From NCBI GenBank assembly GCA_964624765.1, contig CAZUZO010000101.1:1-12887 (forward strand): a stretch of DNA of 12,887 bases, given 5' to 3'. The position numbers and the translations under genes are program-made. The DNA is from JAGTVB01 sp964624765. GTDB lineage: Bacteria > Pseudomonadota > Gammaproteobacteria > HK1. Each line of letters opens with the position of its first letter. Position 1 is the stretch's first letter. Under the pieces are notes generated by a model that was not told the origin of the DNA, ran no database searches, and worked only from the letters and a program-made list of their open reading frames with translations. This document shows positions 7,108-12,887 of this stretch, piece after piece.

Positions 7108-7734
7108 GTGCCGAATCGGCCCTTTCTTCCCAACGATAGGGTGCTGGTCGAGCAACTGCTCGCCGGTGACGAGCAAGCATTTGCCCAATTGGTGCGTGCC
7201 TACCACGGCAAACTACGCTACTTGGCTCGCAGTATCGTCGGCGAGGCCTATGCCGATGAAGTGGTGCAGGAAACCTGGCTCGCCACACTGAAAGCTTTAC
7301 CCGGTTTCGAGGCACGATCCAGTCTCAAAACGTGGATCTTTCGCATCCTCAGTAATACTGCCAAGAGTCGCGTGCGCCGGGAGATCCGTAGCATGGCGGC
7401 GGGAGATCTGGCCAACGAAAAAGAGCCGGCACTGCCTGCCGCACGCTTTGATACCAGCGGTCACTGGAGAACACCTCCGCTGCCGTGGCATGCCGAAACG
7501 CCGGAGGCACTGCTAGCAAGCGATCAACTCCGAGAGTGTCTGGAAAAGACGCTCGCGGTACTGCCGGCCTCGCAAAGAATGGTCATCGTGCTGCGCGATG
7601 TCGAGGGCATGGCGATGGCGGATGTCTGTAACATTCTAGGCGTTCAGGAGACTAACGCTCGAGTGTTATTACATCGTGCGAGAACTCGGCTGCGTGCTGT
7701 CGTCGAAGCCTACGAGCGAGGACAAGGATGCTGA
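7108..7734 (+). CDS. ECF-type RNA polymerase sigma factor (RpoE-like)
   Basis: Using the GTG at 7108 gives 208 residues, about the usual ECF size. Region 2 runs from LVEQLLAGDEQAFAQLVRAYHG through DEVVQETWLATLKALPGFEARSSLKTWIFRILSNTAKSRVRRE, the core-binding and -10-recognition helices. A linker of about 45 residues follows, then region 4, ECLEKTLAVLPASQRMVIVLRDVEGMAMADVCNILGV through ETNARVLLHRARTRLR, a helix-turn-helix that reads the -35 element. The start is uncertain: no strong Shine-Dalgarno precedes GTG 7108, and GTG 7141 or an upstream TTG at 6934 are alternatives. I chose 7108 because MPNRPFLPNDRVLVEQLL matches normal ECF N-termini. The 3' end overlaps the anti-sigma-like gene by 7 bases (ATGCTGA), the usual sign of translational coupling between a sigma factor and its inhibitor. 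It probably regulates its own operon and the DUF302 gene, but that is inference. Confidence 0.9.
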   Translation: MPNRPFLPNDRVLVEQLLAGDEQAFAQLVRAYHGKLRYLARSIVGEAYADEVVQETWLATLKALPGFEARSSLKTWIFRILSNTAKSRVRREIRSMAAGDLANEKEPALPAARFDTSGHWRTPPLPWHAETPEALLASDQLRECLEKTLAVLPASQRMVIVLRDVEGMAMADVCNILGVQETNARVLLHRARTRLRAVVEAYERGQGC

Positions 7735-7952
7735 ATTGCCGGCAAGTCACCGACAGAGCAAGCGACTATCTGGATCAGGCGTTGCCCTTTGGCGAGCGTC
7801 TACAGATGCGGCTGCATTTGCTGCTCTGCCATCACTGTCGCCGCTACCTGAGACAGCTGCGCGCGACCGTGCAGGCGCTACCGGGCTTAGCGGATGCCGA
7901 GGTGTCGGAAGGCACCGTGTCTCAAGTGATGCAACGGCTGAAGAAAGGCTAA
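7728..7952 (+). CDS. Putative zinc-finger anti-sigma factor
   Basis: A 74-residue protein starting inside the sigma-factor stop region, with GAGG 6 bases before the ATG. It contains the zf-HC2/ZAS pattern: C4, then H30-x3-C34-x2-C37, preceded by the common SDYLDQAL segment. In this family the His and Cys residues bind zinc and the fold clamps the sigma factor; in RsrA- and ChrR-like members, oxidation of these thiols releases it. There is no membrane segment, so it is a minimal soluble inhibitor with only a short tail (residues 38-74), and no sensor domain. Given C4 as a fourth ligand, redox or metal sensing is possible but not shown. Gene order and overlap support pairing with the upstream sigma factor. 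Confidence 0.8.
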   Translation: MLNCRQVTDRASDYLDQALPFGERLQMRLHLLLCHHCRRYLRQLRATVQALPGLADAEVSEGTVSQVMQRLKKG

Positions 7953-7957
7953 GCGCC

Positions 7958-7978
7958 AGCCGTTGTTGCGGCTTGACA
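7958..7978 (+). promoter_or_regulatory. Small hairpin and TTGACA box after the anti-sigma gene
   Basis: AGCCG (7958-7962) and CGGCT (7969-7973) form a 5-bp stem with a 6-base loop immediately after the anti-sigma stop codon. A TTGACA at 7973-7978 could be a -35 element for the DUF302 gene 110 bases on, but the matching position at 17 bases reads CAGTAG, a poor -10. The stem is not followed by a T run. The evidence is weak for either a terminator or a promoter. Confidence 0.2.
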
Positions 7979-8088
7979 ATCGGGTCTTGGAAGCACAGTA
8001 GTCACCCTTACGTTACCTCGGACGCCACTCGGGGGATGTCTGCTTCGTTTGGCGTACGCTAACTGAATGGGTAGGGAGTAATAAGGCC

Positions 8089-8931
8089 ATGTCGTTCAAG
8101 TACAGAGTCATCTCTCTCTTCTTTCTGGCCTGCAGCAACGTTTCGTTTGCGTTTGCTGGCAACTACCAAGACTTGATAAATGGTGCAGACACCGTCGACG
8201 AAGCGGTAGCGTCAATTATCGACGTCGTCGAGAAACAAGGGTACGAAGTGGTGCTCATCATAGACCACGCTGCTGCCGCTGAGAGTATCGGGCTAAACCT
8301 GCGACCTACTCAGGTAGTCCTTGCTCGGCCGCCGACTTCGCTGGAGCGAGGCTTGTTGTTTCGCAGCGCAACCATAGGGATCGACCTTCCTCAGAAATTC
8401 CTCGTGTTCGAGGACGAGAATGGTACCATCCAGCTGCGCTATGATCCCGTTGGCTACTTGGTGGACCGTCACGATGTACTGATCACCGATCTCTTGTTGT
8501 CGCGCCTAAGAAAGTCCACAGAGCAGTTCGGCGACCTCGAGGATGGCCTTGTTACCGTCGCCAGTCAGCAGGACTTCGCTACAACGGTCGATGCACTCTT
8601 CAGCGTGATCTCGGCCAATCCGGCATTTCGTATTCCGCTGGTACTCCAGTATGGGCTGGTACTCGAGTATGGAGAGAGTGGGCCGGTGCTCATCGTTTTC
8701 GGCAATCCCAATGCGGGGACCCCGCTAATGCAATCAACGCAGAAAGTGGGTTTGGATTTGCCCCAGAAGTTTCTGGTCTGGAAAAACCGCCGGGGCGAGG
8801 TGCTGATCACTTATAACGATCCCTTCTTTCTGGCCAAACGCCACAACGTGCAAGGTCAGGATGAGCGCTTGAGCGCGATCGGGAGCACCCTGGCAAGCTT
8901 TGCCAGCGCTGGAGCGGGACTGGAGAACTGA
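8089..8931 (+). CDS. Exported protein with two DUF302 domains
   Basis: A 280-residue protein with an N-terminal signal peptide (basic MSFKYR, a hydrophobic core, and an AFA-GN cleavage site near residue 23), so it is probably periplasmic. FLAC at 12-15 is a poor lipobox because of F at -3. Two DUF302 (TT1751-like) units follow: residues about 43-130, with IDH...AAAESIGLNL, IDLPQKFLVF at 98-107 and YDP..YLVDRH at 118-128; and about 168-254, with FGNPNAGTPLM, LDLPQKFLVW at 222-231 and YNDPFFLAKRH at 242-252. The first lacks the GTPLM segment and the second lacks a clear IDH...A helix, so the copies have diverged in complementary ways. DUF302 proteins have no settled function. The AGGGAG at 8073-8078 is a plausible ribosome-binding site. 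Its position after a sigma/anti-sigma pair suggests it is regulated by them or feeds them a periplasmic signal; this is inference. Confidence 0.85.
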   Translation: MSFKYRVISLFFLACSNVSFAFAGNYQDLINGADTVDEAVASIIDVVEKQGYEVVLIIDHAAAAESIGLNLRPTQVVLARPPTSLERGLLFRSATIGIDLPQKFLVFEDENGTIQLRYDPVGYLVDRHDVLITDLLLSRLRKSTEQFGDLEDGLVTVASQQDFATTVDALFSVISANPAFRIPLVLQYGLVLEYGESGPVLIVFGNPNAGTPLMQSTQKVGLDLPQKFLVWKNRRGEVLITYNDPFFLAKRHNVQGQDERLSAIGSTLASFASAGAGLEN

Positions 8932-9227
8932 AAGAACGGTCCACCTTCACCATTGAAGTAGACATTGGGATGTCCTGGTGGTGTCCCTAAAGCCTCGCTT
9001 TCCACGCCTCACACGGTGTTTCTTCTCTGGCGCTTCTACAGTGCACACCACATCGTATCGGGACCTGGACTGCTCTCTATCGTTATCTCTCGATAGCGGT
9101 GTAACGACGCGCACCTCTATGCGACTAAAGATATAAGGTATCGGATTGGTACGAGCTAGCGCTTTGGCTAGCCCCAGTGCGTGAAGGATTCCGGTCAACC
9201 CAATGACGAAGCCGCGAGGAGAGCCCG
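8932..9227. promoter_or_regulatory. pstS upstream region with two hairpins
   Basis: There is no supported gene in these 296 bases. CTATCG (9077-9082) pairs with CGATAG (9091-9096) around an 8-base loop, and GCTAGC (9155-9160) with GCTAGC (9167-9172) around a 6-base loop. TATAAG (9132-9137) could be a -10 element, but its 17-base-spaced -35 position is poor. I searched by eye for a PhoB box (two CTGTCA-like direct repeats 11 bp apart) and found none, which is unusual for a pst promoter. Confidence 0.35.
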
Positions 9228-10069
9228 GTGCCCATAATGAAAAGACTCACTTTGGTTGTGCTCGCCATCGGCGTGCTGTGGGTAGCGTGGAGTGCTTGGC
9301 GCCCAGTGCCGGGAGACTCCAGCCCCCAGAAACTGCTGCTGACCGGCTCCAGCACCGTGGCGCCGTTGGCCGCCGAAATTGGCCGGCGCTATGAGTCAGA
9401 GCACCCTCAGGTGCGTGTGGATGTGCAAACACGCGGTTCCTCTCGGGGCGTGAACGATGTGCGCCGGGGGCTTGCCGAACATCGGGATGGTCTCGCGAGC
9501 ACTCAAAGCCGATGAGCACGATCTGCGCGCCTACCCGATCGCCCTTGACGGCATCGGCATCATCGTCCATGCCGACAACCCGGTGGTGTCGCTTAATCAA
9601 CAGCAGATCATCGACATCTATACCGGTCGCATCACCAACTGGCGTGCCGTGGGCGGTGCAGAGAGGCCGATCACGGTGGTCAACAAGGCTGAGGGGCGTT
9701 CCACGCTTGAGCTTTTCCTGCACCATTTTGCCCTGAAGACTACCGACATCCAGGCGCACGTGGTGATCGGTGACAACCAGCAGGGCATCAAGACGGTGGC
9801 TGGCAATCCGGGCGCCATCGGCCATGTCTCGATCGGCGCGGCGGAATACGAGGCCAGCCAGGGCACGCCCATCCGGCTCTTGCCCATGGCGGGGGTGGCG
9901 GCGACAGTGGCCAATGTCCGCAATGGCACATTTTCCCTGTCTAGACCTCTCAACCTGGTCACCCGTGGCGCATCTACGCAACTCACAGAGGCATTTCATC
10001 GATTTCGCCCGTTCGACAGGCGTGGATGACTTGATTGCGGCCCAGTACTTTGTTCCCCCGCAACGCTGA
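9228..10069 (+). pseudogene. pstS: Phosphate ABC transporter substrate-binding protein, broken by two frameshifts
   Basis: Three frames joined in order give a continuous PstS-like periplasmic phosphate-binding protein of about 279 residues. The first frame has a basic/hydrophobic N-terminal export segment and LLLTGSSTVAPLAAEIGRRY (phosphate-loop motif near residues 39-43), ending at GVNDVRRGLA. The second resumes with IGMVSRALKADEHDL and includes IIDIYTGRITNW and NKAEGRSTLELFL. The third ends IDFARSTGVDDLIAAQYFVPPQR. The breaks are explained by one extra A at 9478-9479 (GAAC for GAC) and one extra T at 9994-9996 (TTT for TT). The GTG start is preferred to ATG 9237 because AGGAGA ends 5 bases before it. 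As written, the first frame stops at 9515 and the product would be a 95-residue fragment. It may be a true pseudogene, an assembly error or, less likely, subject to recoding. The 3' end overlaps pstC. Confidence 0.85.
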
Positions 10070-10901
10070 CGCCCGGCTAGCTTGGCTGCTGCGAGCGGCC
10101 GCGGCAGTAGCCGCCGGTCTGCTGCTACTGGTCCTGGTATTTCTAATCGTCGAATCCTGGCCCGTGCTGCGTCACGTCTCACCGCTGCGCTTTCTTGGCG
10201 ATCCGTCCTGGCACCCGGCGGCGGGTTATTACAACCTTTCGCCCATGCTGAGCGGTACGCTCCTCGCGAGTTTGTGCGCGTTGGGGTTGGCAGTACCGCT
10301 CGGATTAGCGGCGGCATTGTTTTCGGTCTATTACGCGCTTCCTTACTTGGCTCGACCGCTGGATCGCATGATCGAGCTGATGGCCGGGATCCCTTCTGTG
10401 GTGTATGGTTTGTGGGGCCTCACGGTGTTGGTGCCGCTCATCGGCCAACTCCGTCCGCCTGGCGCCAGCCTACTCGCGGCATCCCTGGTGCTCGCGCTGA
10501 TGGTATTGCCGACCATTGCACTCACCGCCCGCGCCGCATTGGCCGCGGTGCCTACCGAGTACCTGCGCAGCGCCGCGGCGCTTGCGTTCACTCCCTGGGG
10601 CACAATCCGCAACGTCGCCCTGCCGGCGGCGCGACCGGGTATCATCGCCGGCGTGGTCTTGGGGGCGGCGCGTGCCGTTGGCGAAACGATGGCCGTACTG
10701 ATGGTCGCCGGTAACGTCGTGCGTCACCCTGACAGCCTATTGGCACCGATCCGCACCTTGACCGCTAATATCGCTCTGGAAATGGCCTACGCCACCCGGG
10801 ACCACCGTGGTGCGTTATTCGTTTCCGGCCTCGCATTGATGGCGCTGGTGCTCGCCTTGACTGTGCTGGCCAGTCTGTTCAGTCAAGCCCACCATGGGTA
10901 G
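10035..10901 (+). CDS. pstC: Phosphate ABC transporter permease PstC
   Basis: An integral inner-membrane protein of about 288 residues with roughly six hydrophobic segments, one of the two channel subunits of the PstSCAB high-affinity phosphate importer. After the first membrane helix come WHPAAGYYNLSPMLSGTLLASL and GIPSVVYGLWGL. The ABC-permease EAA-like loop TEYLRSAAALAFTPWGTIRNVALPAARPGI leads to GAARAVGETMAVLMVAGN, all typical of PstC. The start is uncertain: TTG at 10035 or TTG at 10050; both overlap the 3' end of pstS, so translation is probably coupled to it. This frame is intact even though its coupled neighbour pstS is not. The stop overlaps the pstA start by 8 bases (ATGGGTAG). Confidence 0.93.
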   Translation: MRPSTLFPRNADARLAWLLRAAAAVAAGLLLLVLVFLIVESWPVLRHVSPLRFLGDPSWHPAAGYYNLSPMLSGTLLASLCALGLAVPLGLAAALFSVYYALPYLARPLDRMIELMAGIPSVVYGLWGLTVLVPLIGQLRPPGASLLAASLVLALMVLPTIALTARAALAAVPTEYLRSAAALAFTPWGTIRNVALPAARPGIIAGVVLGAARAVGETMAVLMVAGNVVRHPDSLLAPIRTLTANIALEMAYATRDHRGALFVSGLALMALVLALTVLASLFSQAHHG

Positions 10902-11766
10902 AGACGCGCTGATTTTTCACCCTCACTACACAGCGACGCGCCGAGATGCTCTTGCGCGAGCGGCACTGACGGTGGCCGTGGCTATCGTGGCCGGAACGTT
11001 CGTATGGATACTGGCCGCTTTGGACCAAAGCGGGGGCAGCCGGATTTCTTGGCAATTTCTTGTGACCCCGCCGCAGGATGCGGGCCGCGCCGGCGGTATC
11101 GCCTCCATCCTTGTCGCCACCGGGCTGATCTTGGCCGTCGCACTCACGGTGGCGGTTCCCCTTGCTCTCGGAACGGCGGTGCTGCTGGTGGAGTTCATGC
11201 CCGCCCGTAGCGCTTTGGGGAGATACATCCGGCACAGTCTGAACGTGCTGGCGGCCGTACCTTCCATCGTCTTCGGCCTGTTTGGCAGCGCCTTCTTCAG
11301 TATTTACCTGGGCTTGGGTTTTTCTATCCTATCGGGCGGGCTGACGCTCGCCTGCATGGTCCTGCCGATCCTGATCAGTACCACTGAGGCCGGTTTGCGC
11401 GCCGTACCCGAGAGCACCCGGCAGGCGGCCGCCGCCCTCGGCCTGTCCCGTGCGACCACCGTGCGCACGCTGCTCTTACCTGCCGCCACCCCAGCCTTGG
11501 TGGCCGGTCTGCTGTTGGGCATCGGGCGCGCGATGGCAGAGACCGCCGCCCTCATCTTTACGAGCGCCTATGTGGATCGCATGCCGAGCTCGCTGATGGA
11601 CTCCGGTCGAGCGCTGTCGGTGCACATCTACGATCTGTCGATGAACGTGCCCGGCGGGGACGGGAATGCCTACGCGGCCGCTCTGATATTGGTGCTTCTG
11701 CTGCTTATTGTGAACACCGTCGCATGGCGTCTTGCTAGGCGCTGGCGACAGGGGACCATGGCATGA
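10894..11766 (+). CDS. pstA: Phosphate ABC transporter permease PstA
   Basis: A 290-residue inner-membrane protein, the second channel subunit of the phosphate importer. It has an N-terminal cytoplasmic stretch, a first membrane segment near residues 22-43, the motif LAAVPSIVFGLFGSAFF, and the EAA loop TEAGLRAVPESTRQAAAALGLSRATTVRTLLLPAATPAL followed by GIGRAMAETAALIFTSAY, all as in PstA. Segments such as SSLMDSGRALSVHIYDL and GNAYAAALILVLLLLIVNT near the end are also typical. It overlaps pstC by 8 bases and pstB by 4 (ATGA), so the three are translationally linked. No frameshift or missing motif was noticed. Confidence 0.94.
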   Translation: MGRDALIFHPHYTATRRDALARAALTVAVAIVAGTFVWILAALDQSGGSRISWQFLVTPPQDAGRAGGIASILVATGLILAVALTVAVPLALGTAVLLVEFMPARSALGRYIRHSLNVLAAVPSIVFGLFGSAFFSIYLGLGFSILSGGLTLACMVLPILISTTEAGLRAVPESTRQAAAALGLSRATTVRTLLLPAATPALVAGLLLGIGRAMAETAALIFTSAYVDRMPSSLMDSGRALSVHIYDLSMNVPGGDGNAYAAALILVLLLLIVNTVAWRLARRWRQGTMA

Positions 11767-12633
11767 CATTCGCGAACGCAAAACGGGGCGCAAGCCTTGA
11801 TGAAGCGACCAACCCGGCCTACACCTTGGGGCCGCTGCAGGCGGGGCCGCCTTGCTGTGTGCCCGAACCGCTGATACAGGTAGAGAACTTGTGTTTGTGT
11901 TACGGCGACAAAAGAGCGCTCGAAAACGTCACGCTGGACGTCTATCGCGGCTGCGTTACTGCTCTCATCGGCCCTTCGGGCTGTGGCAAGACGAGCTTCT
12001 TGTCCACCTTAAATCGGCTCACTGACCTCATTGCTGACTGTCGCGTCGAAGGTCGTTCGTATCCGCATCGGCGGTGCCGACATCCTCGATTCCACCCTAG
12101 ACGTGCGGACCTTGCGGCGGCGGGTGGGCATGGTGTTCCAGAAGCCGACGCCCTTTGCTTTGTCCATCCGGCGCAACCTCGAGCTGCCGCTCATCGAGCA
12201 TGGCCTGGCACGACGCGGCGAACTGGAGCTCGTAATCGAGCAGGTACTGTGCGACGTGGGTCTCTGGCACGAGGTGAAGGACCGTTTAGACGCACCGGCG
12301 TTAGGCCTCTCGGGGGGACAGCAGCAGCGGCTCTGTATTGCGCGAGCGTTGGTCCTGCAGCCTGAAATCCTGCTGATGGATGAGCCGTGCAGCGCGCTGG
12401 ATCCCATTGTCTCCGGCGTGGTGGAAGACCTCATCTTGCAGCTGCGGGGCCGCTATACCCTCGTGATCGTCACCCATAACCTCGCTCAAGCGCGGCGCAT
12501 CGGTCATTACGCGGCGTTTTTCTGGGTGCAGGGCCAGACCGGGCAGTTGGTCGAATTCGGCCATTGCCGGCAAGTGTTCGAGGCGCCAGCTCATGAGCTG
12601 ACGGCCGCCTACGTAAACGGGGTACGCGGTTGA
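11763..12633 (+). pseudogene. pstB: Phosphate ABC transporter ATP-binding protein, broken by one frameshift
   Basis: Two frames joined give a complete PstB-like ATPase of about 289 residues. The first supplies a roughly 35-residue N-terminal extension, then LIQVENLCLCYGDKRALENV and the Walker A GPSGCGKTS, up to LIADCRVEGR. The second continues IRIGGADILDSTLDVRTLRRRVGMVFQKPTPFALSIRRNL, the signature LSGGQQQRLCIARAL, Walker B ILLMDEPCSALDP and the switch His in VIVTHN. One extra T at 12056-12057 explains the break: removing it reads EGRRIRIGG. As written, the Walker A and signature halves are on different frames, so no functional ATPase would be made without correction. It follows pstA with a 4-base ATGA overlap. 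No phoU gene follows in the visible sequence. The insertion may be real decay or a consensus error; the rest of the gene looks fully conserved. Confidence 0.87.
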
Positions 12634-12669
12634 TGGCGACGACCTCGTGAACGCTACACCGTCAGTCCC

Positions 12670-12687
12670 TGGTCATCGTTTCGGCAG
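12670..12687 (+). repeat. 18-bp direct repeat, right copy
   Basis: This copy is identical to 6331-6348 in the same orientation and lies 37 bases after the pstB stop codon. Flanking sequence differs. Here the repeat runs into GCAGCTGC (12684-12691), a small palindrome absent from the left copy. Together the two copies bracket the small ORF, the sigma/anti-sigma/DUF302 genes and pstSCAB. Confidence 0.6.
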
Positions 12688-12887
12688 CTGCGGCCAACGG
12701 CTTGTCTCCTCTTGCGAGGTTGCAGTCTGATGCCTTCACACACATTGGGCCGGAGCAGGAAAGATTCGGTGGTTTACTACCCAGGCGCCGACTATCAGCA
12801 GCACGCACCTGCCAGGCCTTGCCCACAGTCCAGTTCGGTCGAGAAGGGCATCAGGGTGCCGCACCCGCCGAAGATCCCGAAATGCGT
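12688..12887. other. Right-edge sequence with no confident gene
   Basis: No phoU-like or other recognisable protein starts here. Two frames remain open to the window edge: a + strand ATG at 12730 (53 residues, preceded by CGAGG 10 bases upstream) and a - strand frame entering from the right and ending at 12736 (49 residues, containing DALLDRTGLWARPGRCVLLIVGAW). Neither has a recognisable domain. The minus-strand one has the more protein-like hydrophobic run and could be the C-terminus of a gene beginning outside the window. Confidence 0.25.

Noticed and set aside
6371..7315. Full 314-codon minus-strand frame overlapping the sigma gene
   Set aside because: Its N-terminal two thirds are antisense to the sigma factor and to Arg-rich non-coding sequence. 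Only the 6727 start has a ribosome-binding site, and even that shorter ORF is doubtful.
8947..9198. 83-codon minus-strand ORF upstream of pstS
   Set aside because: No ribosome-binding site of note, no recognisable domain, and it is antisense to the likely pst promoter region.
9247..10317. 356-codon minus-strand frame across pstS and pstC
   Set aside because: Antisense to genes with clear PstS/PstC motifs; no recognisable domain in its translation.
9470..12060. Programmed +1 frameshifting in pstS and pstB
   Set aside because: The three sites share no slippery codon, stop codon or downstream structure that I can see; error or decay is simpler. Kept only as an alternative to test.
12730..12887. 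Start of a new + strand gene at the right edge
   Set aside because: The frame is open but its translation lacks any recognisable motif, and an overlapping minus-strand frame is equally open; not enough sequence to decide.

Overview
The window is about 60% GC by eye and reads as a gammaproteobacterial chromosome segment. The clues are an Slp-type outer-membrane lipoprotein, a bacterial GH63 glucosidase beside gnd and zwf, and pstSCAB-type phosphate-transporter genes. No marker gene allows a genus call. No rRNA, tRNA, CRISPR array or intact insertion sequence was seen.

Left part (1-6294): the window opens inside an Slp-family lipoprotein gene whose C-terminal tail is very rich in His and Arg. 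A 434-bp gap without a supported gene follows, then a large cytosolic GH63 glucosidase on the + strand. Converging on it are gnd and zwf on the - strand, apparently one gnd-zwf operon: a short-form 6-phosphogluconate dehydrogenase and glucose-6-phosphate dehydrogenase. Together these genes suggest release of glucose from an alpha-glucoside and oxidation through the oxidative pentose-phosphate branch to NADPH and pentoses. The substrate and the functional link are inferred.

Middle (6295-9227): a gene-poor stretch of about 800 bp contains two hairpins in the likely gnd leader, a doubtful 118-residue minus-strand ORF, and a TTGTTAC direct repeat. An ECF sigma factor gene then overlaps a 74-codon zinc-finger anti-sigma-like gene. 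An exported protein with two diverged DUF302 domains lies 136 bp downstream. This looks like a compact sensing module with a possible periplasmic output or sensor.

Right part (9228-12633): a phosphate ABC transporter operon in the order pstS, pstC, pstA, pstB, with overlapping junctions. pstC and pstA are open. pstS carries two apparent single-base insertions and pstB one, each next to a short homopolymer. As written, the binding protein and the ATPase are broken, through either decay or consensus error. No phoU is visible.

The most unexpected large-scale signal is an exact 18-bp direct repeat, at 6331-6348 (just upstream of gnd) and 12670-12687 (just after pstB). It brackets the whole small-ORF/sigma/DUF302/pst block, which raises the possibility that the 6.3-kb block moved or can be lost as a unit.
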